A stretch of DNA of 13,396 nucleotides from NCBI GenBank assembly GCA_043785585.1, contig JAYVXB010000580.1, forward strand, positions 1-13,396. The letters are read 5' to 3'. Every line of letters starts with the position of its first letter. Position 1 is the first letter of the stretch. The position numbers were made by a program, and so were the translations under genes. Under the pieces are notes generated by a model. That model did not search any database. It worked only from the letters and a program-made list of their open reading frames with translations, and was not told the DNA's origin. This DNA is from JBBQXV01 sp043785585. Lineage in GTDB: Bacteria; Myxococcota_A; Polyangia; Polyangiales; Polyangiaceae. Shown here piece by piece: positions 1 to 7,122 of this stretch.

Positions 1-587
1 CGGACGAAGGCGACGTCGCGCGCGCCGTCGAGCTCGCCGTGCGAACGTTCGGCGGCATCGACGTCGTCGTCTCGAACGCAGGCAACGCGCCCGAAGGACG
101 CCTCGACACGCCCGCCGGCGACGCGGCCCTCCGCGCGTCGCTCGACCTGAACCTCCTCGCGCACAACCACGTCGCGCGCGCGGCGAGCACGGTCATGATC
201 GCGCAAGGGCGCGGCGGCTGCCTGCTCTTCAACGCGAGCAAGAGCGCGTTCAACCAAGGTCCGGGCTTCGGACCGTACGCCGTCGCGAAGGCGGGCCTCG
301 TCGCGCTCATGAAGCAATACGCCGTCGATCTCGGCGCGCACGGCGTCCGCGCGAACGCGGTGAACGCGGACCGAATCCGCACCGCGCTCTTCGGTGGCGG
401 CGTCCTCGAGTCGCGCGCGGCGGCGCGCGGCCTCACGGCCGACGATTACTTCCGCGCGAACTTGCTCCAGCGAGAAGTCACCGCGAACGACGTCGCCGAC
501 GCGTTCGCCTTCCTCGCGACCGCCGCGTCGACGACCGGCTGCGTCGTGACCGTCGACGGCGGCAACGCCGCGGCATTCCCACGCTGA
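1..587 (+). CDS. SDR domain of a bifunctional class II aldolase/short-chain dehydrogenase (5' partial)
   Basis: The reading frame is open from base 3 to the TGA at 585-587 (194 residues), so the start lies outside the window. It carries the back half of a classical SDR Rossmann domain: NAG near local residue 25, a catalytic tetrad of Asn50, Ser79, Tyr92 and Lys96 (YAVAK), and a C-terminal TGCVVTVDGG strand. The region from NAVNADRIRTALF through ARGLTADDYFRANLLQREVT closely resembles, from memory, the C-terminal dehydrogenase domain of RhaD-type fusions, in which an N-terminal class II aldolase cleaves rhamnulose-1-phosphate and the SDR oxidises lactaldehyde with NAD. The insertion between the NAD and tail motifs is specific to that group rather than to FabG-like SDRs. 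The aldolase half is not visible, so the fusion is inferred. Certainly an SDR; substrate uncertain. It is cytosolic. Confidence 0.8.
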   Translation, partial: DEGDVARAVELAVRTFGGIDVVVSNAGNAPEGRLDTPAGDAALRASLDLNLLAHNHVARAASTVMIAQGRGGCLLFNASKSAFNQGPGFGPYAVAKAGLVALMKQYAVDLGAHGVRANAVNADRIRTALFGGGVLESRAAARGLTADDYFRANLLQREVTANDVADAFAFLATAASTTGCVVTVDGGNAAAFPR

Positions 588-607
588 CGCTCCGCGCACG
601 CGCCGCG

Positions 608-616
608 TGGTACCGT
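608..616 (+). promoter_or_regulatory. Putative extended -10 (TGGTACCGT) abutting the start of the 623 gene
   Basis: TG-G-TACCGT fits TGnTAnnnT and ends 6 nt before the ATG at 623. Transcription would start at or next to the start codon, giving a leaderless mRNA. No Shine-Dalgarno is visible for this gene. Similar boxes precede several other starts in the window. Confidence 0.4.
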
Positions 617-622
617 GCGCGC

Positions 623-1111
623 ATGCGTTCGGTCGCGCTCGCCATCTGCACCGTGCTCGTCGGCATCGGCTGCGGCGCGACCCCAACGCCCCTCCCCGCC
701 GCCGCTTCCGCGTCCGCATCGACGGCGAGCGTCGCGCCGAAGCTCGAGCCAGGAAAAGGGCTCGTCGTCTCTCCAAAGTGCAGCGACGTTCACGAGGGCG
801 TCCGCGTCGACATCGAAGACGCCGGCGCGGTCCTCATGGTCCAAGTCACGAACACGTCGCCCGAAGCGCTCGCGATCTCCGGCGCGTCGAAGCGCGCGCA
901 GGCGGGCTACGGCGGCCTCGATCAAGGCGAGCACGTGAGCTTTCAGATGAAGAAGGGCGACAACTGGTACGTCGTCGCCGCGCGAACGAAGGACGTCTTC
1001 GCAGGCGCGGACTTCAAGAGCGGCGCGCCGACGAGCTGCGGCGACGAGCTCCGCGCGCTCGAGACCGAGACGCGCACCCGCCTCGGCTTCGGTCCGAAGC
1101 CCGCCGACTGA
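623..1111 (+). CDS. Small exported, probably lipid-anchored hypothetical protein
   Basis: A 162-residue protein of unknown function. The N-terminus (Met-Arg, then a hydrophobic stretch to about residue 16, then Cys17) looks like a secretion signal ending in a lipobox-like VGIGC, although Gly rather than Leu at -3 is atypical. It is followed by an Ala/Ser/Thr/Pro-rich linker to about residue 45, typical of lipoproteins in this kind of genome. The mature part (residues 50-160) has two more Cys residues (in SPKCSD and PTSCGDE) that could form a disulfide, and a strand pattern such as VLMVQVTNTSPEALAI that suggests a small beta-sandwich. I recognise no named family. It follows the SDR gene by 35 bp, but has its own putative -10 box directly before the ATG, so it is probably transcribed separately. 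It is convergent with the DUF420 gene, with 4 bp between the stops. Confidence 0.65.
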   Translation: MRSVALAICTVLVGIGCGATPTPLPAAASASASTASVAPKLEPGKGLVVSPKCSDVHEGVRVDIEDAGAVLMVQVTNTSPEALAISGASKRAQAGYGGLDQGEHVSFQMKKGDNWYVVAARTKDVFAGADFKSGAPTSCGDELRALETETRTRLGFGPKPAD

Positions 1112-1115
1112 CGTC

Positions 1116-1550
1116 CTATCCGACCGGAACGACGTACAGCATCACGTAGACGACCACGCCCGTGACCGACACGTAGAGCCACACCGGAAACGTCACGCGC
1201 GCGATCTTGCGGTGCGCGTCGAAGCGCTTCTTGTACGCGAGCCACAGCGTACGAAGCACGAGCGGCACGACGGCGACCGCGAGGATCATGTGCGTCACGA
1301 GCACGACGATGTACGTCACGTGAATCCAGCCCGTGTGCGGATCCGCGTGCGTATGCGTCAGCGCGACGCGCGTCAGGTACGACGTGAGGAAGACCGCGGA
1401 CGTGACGAACGCGGCGACCATCAGCGCGCGGTGAAGCATCGGCTTCTTCTTCGCGATCGCGACGCGGCCCGCGAGGATCAACGTCGCCGACGTGCCGTTG
1501 AGGATCGCGTTCGTCAGCGCGAGCATCGCGCCGATCTCTTCGCGTGTCAT
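1116..1550 (-). CDS. DUF420 membrane protein (CtaM/YozB-like cytochrome oxidase assembly factor)
   Basis: A 144-residue integral membrane protein with four predicted helices (about 7-30, 40-62, 76-101, 118-141). Histidines sit where the DUF420 family has them: His40 (HRALM), His77 and His87 in helix 3, and His113 in HRKIARVTFPVWLYVSVTG before helix 4. Members such as CtaM of Staphylococcus and YozB of Bacillus are needed to make functional heme-copper oxidase; the His residues may bind heme or copper, though the mechanism is not settled. The ATG at 1548-1550 overlaps the sco stop codon as ATGA, so translation is coupled. A longer in-frame reading that runs back into sco is rejected, because the family starts here. 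It is the last gene of the ctaB-sco-DUF420 unit. Confidence 0.85.
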   Translation of the reverse strand: MTREEIGAMLALTNAILNGTSATLILAGRVAIAKKKPMLHRALMVAAFVTSAVFLTSYLTRVALTHTHADPHTGWIHVTYIVVLVTHMILAVAVVPLVLRTLWLAYKKRFDAHRKIARVTFPVWLYVSVTGVVVYVMLYVVPVG

Positions 1551-2215
1551 TTGCCACCTGCTTCCACGATGCGGAGAACGTCGCGCGCGATGACGTCGAT
1601 GTCGGCGTCGGTGTCCGTCGAGTAGTAGCCGCGGATGAGCCCGGCGCCGTCGCCGAGGACGAACCAGTTGCCGTGCAGCACGTCGTACTCGCCGGCGCCT
1701 TTGTCGATCCGCTGCGCGGTGACCTTGAAGCCCTTCACGATCGTGCTCTGCACGTCCTCGCTCGGACCGGTGACGAACGACCAGCTCGCAGGATCCGCCT
1801 TCATGCGTGCGGCGTACGCGGAGAGCACCTCGGGGGTGTCGTTGTCGGGATCGACCGAGAACGAGACGAAGCGGACGCCGAGATCTTTGCTGCCTCGCTT
1901 CTTCGCGACGAGATCGTGGAGCTGCGTCATGCGGGCGGTGAGGCGCGGGCACGACTGCTTGCAGCTCGTGAAGATGAAGTCCGCGACCCAGGCCTTGCCC
2001 GCGAGGCTCGTCGCGTCGAAGCGGGCGCCACGCTGATCGATCAGCGCGAACGCCGGAATCTGCCCGATGACCGGGAGCGGCGGGAGCGGCCGGAAATTCC
2101 GCCCGACGAGCGCGATCCCGAGCGCGATCGTGAGCATCGCGAGCACGAAGACGATGCGCTTTTTGCGCGACGGCGCGGACGCGATCGGCGTCGCGTCGGA
2201 TGTGATGGCGCTCAT
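1547..2215 (-). CDS. Sco1/SenC/PrrC-family copper chaperone for cytochrome c oxidase
   Basis: A 222-residue membrane-anchored thioredoxin-fold protein that delivers copper to, or maintains the thiols of, the CuA site of cytochrome c oxidase. A basic N-terminus (SRKKR) precedes a single transmembrane helix at about 21-38, and the rest should face the periplasm. The Sco copper ligands are all present: Cys85 and Cys89 in CKQSCP and His181 in VLHGNWFVLGD. The segment VRFVSFSVDPDNDTPEVL is the typical Sco beta strand. The start ATG (2213-2215) overlaps the ctaB stop as ATGA and the stop overlaps the DUF420 start in the same way, so the three are translated as a coupled set. A much longer frame extends upstream inside ctaB and is not real. 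Length is normal for the family. Confidence 0.93.
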   Translation of the reverse strand: MSAITSDATPIASAPSRKKRIVFVLAMLTIALGIALVGRNFRPLPPLPVIGQIPAFALIDQRGARFDATSLAGKAWVADFIFTSCKQSCPRLTARMTQLHDLVAKKRGSKDLGVRFVSFSVDPDNDTPEVLSAYAARMKADPASWSFVTGPSEDVQSTIVKGFKVTAQRIDKGAGEYDVLHGNWFVLGDGAGLIRGYYSTDTDADIDVIARDVLRIVEAGGK

Positions 2216-3150
2216 GCGCCCGCGTGGTCGAGCAGCATCGCGGCGAGCAGCACGACGAGGTAGACGATCGAGTACGCGAAGAGCTGCTTGGCCCAACGCG
2301 CGCCCGCGCCAGCGAAGAGCCCGCGCACGCCGAGGGCGAGGAAGCCTGCGCCGAGCGCCGCCGCGACGGCGAGGTAGTAACCGCCCGCGACGTGGAACGG
2401 GAAGAGCATCAGCGTCGTCGCGACGAGGAGGACCGTGTAAACGACGACGACGTGCTTGGCGCCGCGCTCGCCGCGATCCACCGAGACGACCTTGAGCCCC
2501 GCGTTCGCGTAGTCGTCGCGACGAAAGAGGGTGATCGCCGCGAAGTGCGGGACCTGCCACAAGAAGAGGACGCCGAAGAGGAGGAGGCCGCCGACGTCGA
2601 GGCTGCCTGTCACCGTCGTCCAGCCCATCAGCGGCGGCATCGCGCCCGGGATCGCGCCGACGAGGAGCGCGAGCCACGTGTACCGCTTCATCGGCGTGTA
2701 GATGACGACGTAGCTGACGAGCGCGACGAGCCCGAGCACGCCGGTCGCGACGTTGACCGCGAAGAGCATCGGCGTCGCCACGAGCGCGAGCAACAACCCG
2801 AACCCGAGCGCGACATCCGGCGCCATGCGCCCCGCCGGAAGCGGTCGCGACTTTGTCCGCGACATCAGCCCGTCGACGTCGCGCTCCCACCACATGTTGA
2901 GCGCGTTCGCCGAACCGACGATGAGCGCCGTCCCGAGGAGCGAGAGCCACATCGGCCAGCCCTTCACACCAGACGATACGCCCCCCGGCGCGAGCCCCAT
3001 CCCCGCGGCGCCCGTGAGCAGAACGAGCAGCGTGATCCGCGGCTTCGTCAGCGCGACGAGATCGCGCGCGAGCGTCCCGGCGCGGCTCCGCGACGGCGCG
3101 GAGTCGGCCTGCGCCGCACTCTGGATGTTGAGCGACTCGAGATTGGCCAA
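2212..3150 (-). CDS. ctaB: Protoheme IX farnesyltransferase (heme O synthase, Cox10/CtaB/CyoE)
   Basis: An inner-membrane prenyltransferase that adds a farnesyl group to heme b to make heme O, the precursor of heme A for heme-copper oxidases. The UbiA-superfamily signature is clear: NALNMWWERDVDGLMSRTKS at residues 82-101 (Asp91 and Asp93 for Mg-diphosphate) followed by RPLP. The second cytosolic loop holds YTPMKRYT (151-158), PHF (201-203) and DDY (212-214). About nine hydrophobic helices are visible. The chosen start is TTG at 3148-3150 (312 residues), because GAGGAGG lies 8 nt upstream; a frame-consistent TTG at 3192 has no such site. The N-terminal 30 residues are polar and variable. It heads the coupled unit with sco and DUF420. 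No oxidase subunit or heme A synthase gene lies in the window. Confidence 0.95.
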   Translation of the reverse strand: MANLESLNIQSAAQADSAPSRSRAGTLARDLVALTKPRITLLVLLTGAAGMGLAPGGVSSGVKGWPMWLSLLGTALIVGSANALNMWWERDVDGLMSRTKSRPLPAGRMAPDVALGFGLLLALVATPMLFAVNVATGVLGLVALVSYVVIYTPMKRYTWLALLVGAIPGAMPPLMGWTTVTGSLDVGGLLLFGVLFLWQVPHFAAITLFRRDDYANAGLKVVSVDRGERGAKHVVVVYTVLLVATTLMLFPFHVAGGYYLAVAAALGAGFLALGVRGLFAGAGARWAKQLFAYSIVYLVVLLAAMLLDHAGA

Positions 3151-3158
3151 GGTAGCGG

Positions 3159-3165
3159 CCTCCTC
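3159..3165 (-). promoter_or_regulatory. Strong ribosome binding site (GAGGAGG) deciding the ctaB start
   Basis: On the minus strand GAGGAGG sits 8 nt before the TTG at 3150. It would lie within the coding sequence if the upstream TTG at 3192 were used, so it supports 3150 as the true start. It is the clearest Shine-Dalgarno in the window. Confidence 0.75.
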
Positions 3166-3238
3166 TTTAGGGGATGAAGCCCTTTCGGGCAAGCGGCAGC
3201 CACGGCAGACCCCTGAAGATGCGGCCAGTTGGGGGGAG

Positions 3239-4351
3239 CTACGCTCCGTTCGCCTCGCGGTCGGTCGCCCCCTCGGCGACGCGCAGCTTGCGCGTGTCGA
3301 TGAGCTGGCGCCACATCGCGCGGTCGTCGCTCCAGGCCACCGTGATCCACACCGCCGCCGCGATCCCCGTCAGCGCGCGCAACGGGGCGTCGAGCGCGCC
3401 GCGCGAGATGAGCGCGAGCGCCATCGCGCAGACGATCGCCGCGACCTGCCCCGGCTGCGCCGCCGCGACGAGCGCGAGGAGCACCGACGCCGACGCGAGG
3501 AACGTCGCGATCGGCGTGAGCCCATGCGGAATCGGCGGCGCCGCCGCGTCGGCCAGCGCCGTGTGCAGCACGGCCTGCCACTTGGCCGTATCGGTGTGAA
3601 GCTCCTGCATTCCCTGCCACGTGATCGCGAACGCCGTCACGATCGCGAGCGACGACATGAGCTGCCCCCACAGCTTCGCGCGCGTCCCGAGCCACGCCGC
3701 CGCGACGAGCTGCGCGAGCCCTTCGAAGACGACGCCCCCCGTCGCGAACCCACGCGCCGCGCGAAGCCACGTCGTGCTCGTGCGTTCCCACGCGCCGAGC
3801 GCGAGCTCCCACGCGCCGAGCCGCAAGAGCGCCGACACCGCGAGGAGCATCAGCACGACGCTCACCGCGCGCGTGTGCGGCGCGCGCACGGCCGTCCACG
3901 CCGCGGGAACGATCGCGAGCACCGCCGCGAGCGTGAGCGCCACCGCCACCCCCGACTGCAGCCGTCCGTGAAGCGCAGGCGCCGCCAACGCCGCCGCCGA
4001 CGCGGCTCCCACGCCGACGAGCGTGCGCACCACGATGTTCACGCGCTTGCTTCGCAAGAGCTCGTAGCCGCCGCGAATGAGCAGCGCGATCACGAGCCCG
4101 TAGAGCACGTACGCGAGCGTCCCCGCGATGCGATCGGTCGCTTGCACGATCTTCTCGGTCGCCGTCCCGCGCATCCCCGGAGCGATCAAGATCCCCATCG
4201 CCGCCGCGAGCACGCCGCAAAACGCCGTCGCGCGAAGCAGCGTCGACGCGGCGAGGGTCGGCGACTCGTCGGGCTGCGCGCCGGGATCGAGAGGCGCGGC
4301 CGGTTCGACGGCGTCGGTGGGCGGTGTCTCGGGCGATTGGGAAACGATCAC
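3239..4351 (-). CDS. Polytopic membrane protein of unknown function
   Basis: A 370-residue Ala-rich protein with a polar N-terminus (residues 1-37, many Pro, Asp and Glu) and roughly ten hydrophobic segments (about 39-58, 76-93, 105-127, 133-154, 161-178, 202-221, 228-246, 279-298, 301-317, 325-341). I see no motif that places it in a transporter or enzyme family. I checked for the paired histidines of heme A synthase and do not find that pattern. The frame uses a GTG start at 4351. A TAGGCT box (4361-4366) ends 9 nt upstream of it, right after the tonB stop, and there is no good Shine-Dalgarno. The gene sits 15 bp after the TonB-family gene and 88 bp before the ctaB start, all on one strand, so a link to either respiration or envelope function is possible but unproven. 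Confidence 0.7.
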   Translation of the reverse strand: MIVSQSPETPPTDAVEPAAPLDPGAQPDESPTLAASTLLRATAFCGVLAAAMGILIAPGMRGTATEKIVQATDRIAGTLAYVLYGLVIALLIRGGYELLRSKRVNIVVRTLVGVGAASAAALAAPALHGRLQSGVAVALTLAAVLAIVPAAWTAVRAPHTRAVSVVLMLLAVSALLRLGAWELALGAWERTSTTWLRAARGFATGGVVFEGLAQLVAAAWLGTRAKLWGQLMSSLAIVTAFAITWQGMQELHTDTAKWQAVLHTALADAAAPPIPHGLTPIATFLASASVLLALVAAAQPGQVAAIVCAMALALISRGALDAPLRALTGIAAAVWITVAWSDDRAMWRQLIDTRKLRVAEGATDREANGA

Positions 4352-4360
4352 GTCCGACGG

Positions 4361-4366
4361 AGCCTA
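4361..4366 (-). promoter_or_regulatory. Putative -10 box (TAGGCT) before the 4351 membrane protein
   Basis: Minus-strand TAGGCT lies directly after the tonB-family stop codon and ends 9 nt before the GTG start. It matches the TAnnnT boxes at other gene starts in the window and could give this gene its own short or leaderless transcript. It is short enough to be chance. Confidence 0.3.
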
Positions 4367-6259
4367 CTACGTGTGGATCTGCTGCGTCGTCTGCGGCGGA
4401 CGCAACCACCACCCGGATCGCGTGTCGGGCGTGTTCGGCGGCGGAGGCCCCTTTTCCTGAGGGCCTTGGGGCGTGGTGGGCGCGGGTCCCGGCGGCGGCG
4501 GCTCGACGGGCGGCGCGGTCGGCTCGATGTTCAAGAGGAACGGCCGCGCGTTCATCGTCGAGCACGCATAGACCTCGTCGCGATGAAACTCCCACCACAA
4601 GTAGACGTTGCCGTCCTTCGAAACGATCGCCGTCGGCGGAGGCCCGAACGGCGCCGCGCGGTTCACCGCGTCGAGCGCCGCGATGTCGAACGCCGTGACG
4701 CCGCTCGTCTTGACGATCCCCATCTTCTTCAGATGGCCGTCCTTCGTCAGGATGATCTCGAGGCGCGTGATCATCTTGGTGTTGTTGAGCGGGTGCTCCT
4801 TCGGCAAGCCGTCGAGCGATCCGAGGAACGCATCCGCGAAGAACGGGTGAATGCGGTTGTGCATCCCGTTCAGGTACGTCGCGAACGGCGACTGCGCCGT
4901 GTTGAGCGACGTCTGGTTTCCGGGCTTCACGCTCGCGACGTAGTTCTCGATCGACGAACGCCACCGCTCGAAGCTCGACGCCGTCCACGATCCTTTGTGC
5001 TCGCTCTTGCGTCGCTCGCCGTCGGCCTCGCGCATGCGCTTGATTTCGCCCTGCCCGACGATCGCCGTCACGTCGCCCTGGCTCAAGTTCGGGTTCACGT
5101 TCCCGACCGCCGGCTTCACGCCGCGTCCGAAGATCGGCGCCGCGGCGGCCTTCGGCGGCTGCTTCGCGATGCCCGGTCCCGACGACGACGCGGGCCCCGT
5201 CCCCGGATTCGGGTTCGTCGGCTTCCACGTCCACGATCCGTCGGGCGAGTTCTGCACCGACGGCGACTGCTGACCACCCGGCGGCGGCGCGGGATTCCCC
5301 GGCGGCGAAACGGGACTGGGCGCGGCCTTTGGCGCCGGATTGGCCGGACCATTGGGCGCAGGAGGCGCGGCCGGGGGCGGCGTCGGCGGCGCCGCCTTGT
5401 TCTCTTGCCCCGGCGCGACCTTGTTCGTCGGCGGACCTTGAATCGCGACCGGCGCGGGGAGCGGCGGCGGCAAACGCTGAACGTCGAACTCCGTCCCCTT
5501 CTCGCCCGGCGCGCGCCGCGGATCGCCCTTGTGCTCGTCGGCGTCGGCGATCTTCGTGCGATCGCTGTCGCCCGGCGCTTTGTCCGGCCCCGTGTGATTG
5601 CCACCCGGCGTCGGGAGCTTGTCGTCGCGCTCGCGGTTCGTGATCGTCGCGCGCGTCTCTTCTTCGACCTTGTTCGCCTGATCGCCGATGTACTTCGCGG
5701 TCGGGTTGTCCTTCTGATCCGGCTTCACCTGCTGGCGCACCGCGATCCGCTTGTCCTTCAGCGGATCCTCCGGCGGCTTCGGCGGCGGCGGCTCGTCCTT
5801 CTTCGGAGGGACGACGACGATTTTCTTTTCTTCCGGCGGCTTCGGAGGCTCGGGCTTCTTCGGCTCGGGCTTCTTGGGCGGCTCGACCTTCGGCGGCTCG
5901 GGCTTCTTCGGATCCGGTGGCTTCGGCGGCTCGACCTTCGGCTCGACCTTCGGCGGCTCGACCTTCGGCTCGTCTTTCTTCTCTTCGTCTTTCTTGACGT
6001 CCTCGGGCTTCGGATCCTCCGGCTTCACCTCTTCTTCGGGTGGAACCTCCGGCGGCTTCGCGTTCGGATCGTCGAGCGCGAGCTCGAACGTTTGCTCCTG
6101 CATCCGCGTCTTGTCGCGCGCGTTGACCAGGAGATTGAGGATCGCCGAGTGATCGTCGTGGATCTTCCCGACGACGAGCCCACCACCGCCAAGCAGGAAG
6201 TGCGCGCAGACGGCCGCGCAGATCCACAGGAATAGCGGTATGTGAACGTCTCGCGGCAT
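4367..6259 (-). CDS. TonB-family energy transducer with long Pro-rich linker and Pro-rich C-terminal tail
   Basis: A 630-residue protein. A single N-terminal membrane helix (about residues 8-31, FLWICAAVCAHFLLGGGG) anchors it in the inner membrane. Residues 68-175 are a Pro/Lys/Glu-rich rod of KPEPPK- and KVEPP-type repeats that could span the periplasm, followed by a long Pro/Ala/Gly/Asn-rich stretch to about 400. The TonB C-terminal fold is at about 425-565: a helical part with PFATYLNGMHNRIHPFFAD, then MITRLEIILTKDGHLKKMGI and TSGVTAFDIAALDAVNRAAP, the usual TonB strand-helix pattern ending in PFGPPP. Such proteins pass proton-motive energy to outer-membrane receptors. It is larger than typical TonB, and about 50 Pro-rich residues follow the domain, which is unusual. 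No exbB or exbD lies nearby. The ATG is at 6257-6259 with an AGAGG about 10 nt upstream. It lies between the zinc ABC genes and the oxidase-assembly genes. Confidence 0.85.
   Translation of the reverse strand: MPRDVHIPLFLWICAAVCAHFLLGGGGLVVGKIHDDHSAILNLLVNARDKTRMQEQTFELALDDPNAKPPEVPPEEEVKPEDPKPEDVKKDEEKKDEPKVEPPKVEPKVEPPKPPDPKKPEPPKVEPPKKPEPKKPEPPKPPEEKKIVVVPPKKDEPPPPKPPEDPLKDKRIAVRQQVKPDQKDNPTAKYIGDQANKVEEETRATITNRERDDKLPTPGGNHTGPDKAPGDSDRTKIADADEHKGDPRRAPGEKGTEFDVQRLPPPLPAPVAIQGPPTNKVAPGQENKAAPPTPPPAAPPAPNGPANPAPKAAPSPVSPPGNPAPPPGGQQSPSVQNSPDGSWTWKPTNPNPGTGPASSSGPGIAKQPPKAAAAPIFGRGVKPAVGNVNPNLSQGDVTAIVGQGEIKRMREADGERRKSEHKGSWTASSFERWRSSIENYVASVKPGNQTSLNTAQSPFATYLNGMHNRIHPFFADAFLGSLDGLPKEHPLNNTKMITRLEIILTKDGHLKKMGIVKTSGVTAFDIAALDAVNRAAPFGPPPTAIVSKDGNVYLWWEFHRDEVYACSTMNARPFLLNIEPTAPPVEPPPPGPAPTTPQGPQEKGPPPPNTPDTRSGWWLRPPQTTQQIHT
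5823..6050 (-). repeat. In-gene degenerate repeat encoding the Pro-Lys-Glu rod
   Basis: Within the TonB-family gene, units of about 12-30 bp built from GGCTCGACCTTCGGC and GGCTCGGGCTTCTTC (plus-strand view) recur with small changes, for instance three close copies at 5931-5970. They encode alternating KVEPP, KPEPP and KKPEP. Such runs can gain or lose units by slippage, so linker length may vary between strains. Confidence 0.6.
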
Positions 6260-6314
6260 CTACGGTCCGCCTCTCGGAGCTTACGGGGGATCAGACTACC
6301 AGATGCCCCCCCGA

Positions 6315-6329
6315 CCGCTAGGGTAGCGG
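6315..6329. terminator. Small hairpin between znuC and the TonB-family gene
   Basis: CCGCTA-GGG-TAGCGG is a perfect 6-bp stem with a 3-nt loop, about 17 nt beyond the znuC stop on the minus strand. It is followed by a G-run, not a T-run, so it is at best a weak terminator or an attenuating stem between the zinc pair and the genes downstream. Confidence 0.25.
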
Positions 6330-6346
6330 CGAGCCCCGAAACCCGC

Positions 6347-7114
6347 CTAATCGCCGTCCAAATGCGCGGGGTGATCGCCAGCTTCGACGTAAATCGCCGA
6401 CAAAGCGCGCTCGGCGTTCAGCTCGCTCCAGAGCCCCCACGCCTTCACGTCGCGGTCGAGGTAGACGACGCGCTCCGCGCAGCGCGCGATCGCCTGCAGG
6501 TTGTGCGTCACGAGCACCGCCGCGATCGTGTCCGAGGCGCTGATCTCCGCCATCAGCTCGATGATCGCCGCGCGTCCGCCGACGTCGACGCCCGCGGTCG
6601 GCTCGTCGAGGATCACGAGCTCGGGGCTCGTCACGAGCGCGCGTGCGAGGAACACGCGCTGCGTCTCGCCGCCCGACAGATCGCGCATCTGCGCGTTCGC
6701 GAGCTTCGCCGCGCCCGTGCGCTCGAGCGCTGCCATCGCGCGATCGTGCTCTTCGCCGCGCACGAAGAGCGGCCACGTCCCGCGAAGCGCCGCGACGACG
6801 ACCTCGAGCGGCGACGCCGGGAAATCGCGATCGAAGCTCTTTCGCTGCGGCACGTACCCGACCTTCGATCGCCCGCGCTTCGGATCGAGCCCGCCGATCC
6901 GGATCGATCCCGACGACGGCGCGAGCAGCCCGAGGATCGCCTTCAAGAGGGTGCTCTTCCCCGCGCCGTTCGGTCCGCACAAACACAAGAACTCGCCGAC
7001 CGGCACCCAAAACGAAACGCTATCAATCACGCGCTTGCCCGCGAATTCGATCGTGACGTCGTCGACGTCGAGGACGTGCGGCTGCTCGGGGAGCGGCAGA
7101 GTTCCGCGGAACAT
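6347..7114 (-). CDS. znuC: ABC transporter ATPase of the zinc/manganese uptake type (ZnuC-like)
   Basis: A 255-residue nucleotide-binding subunit with every ABC motif: Walker A GPNGAGKST (47-55), Q-loop Gln90 in YVPQR, signature LSGGE (146-150), Walker B LVILDEPTAG with Asp170 and Glu171, and the switch His204 in VTHN. The sequence after the Q-loop (RKSFDRDFPASPLEVV) matches the metal-uptake subfamily, where a VPQ...D..FP...V pattern is usual. It would power zinc import by the solute-binding protein encoded 8 bp upstream. The ATG is at 7112-7114. The membrane permease (ZnuB) expected as the third component is not adjacent on either side. Zinc rather than manganese is inferred from the binding-protein ligands. 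Confidence 0.88.
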   Translation of the reverse strand: MFRGTLPLPEQPHVLDVDDVTIEFAGKRVIDSVSFWVPVGEFLCLCGPNGAGKSTLLKAILGLLAPSSGSIRIGGLDPKRGRSKVGYVPQRKSFDRDFPASPLEVVVAALRGTWPLFVRGEEHDRAMAALERTGAAKLANAQMRDLSGGETQRVFLARALVTSPELVILDEPTAGVDVGGRAAIIELMAEISASDTIAAVLVTHNLQAIARCAERVVYLDRDVKAWGLWSELNAERALSAIYVEAGDHPAHLDGD

Positions 7115-7122
7115 CGCGCGAC

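Noticed and set aside
446..934. Minus-strand 162-codon frame over the SDR and small exported protein
   Set aside because: It is antisense to two better-supported genes and has Arg/Ala-rich shadow composition with no motif.
3151..3238. Possible structured leader before ctaB (GCCC-GAAA-GGGC stem and an AGGGG/CCCCT outer pair on the minus strand)
   Set aside because: Stems are only 4-5 bp and match no riboswitch or ribozyme core that I can recognise; a CTGAAGA hammerhead-like motif is on the opposite strand from the GAAA.
2753..6235. A 1160-codon plus-strand open frame, and a 1059-codon minus-strand frame over 3048-6227
   Set aside because: Both are extremely Arg-rich and run antisense or out of frame to ctaB, the membrane protein and the TonB gene, which carry real motifs. 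Long stop-free shadows are expected at this GC content.
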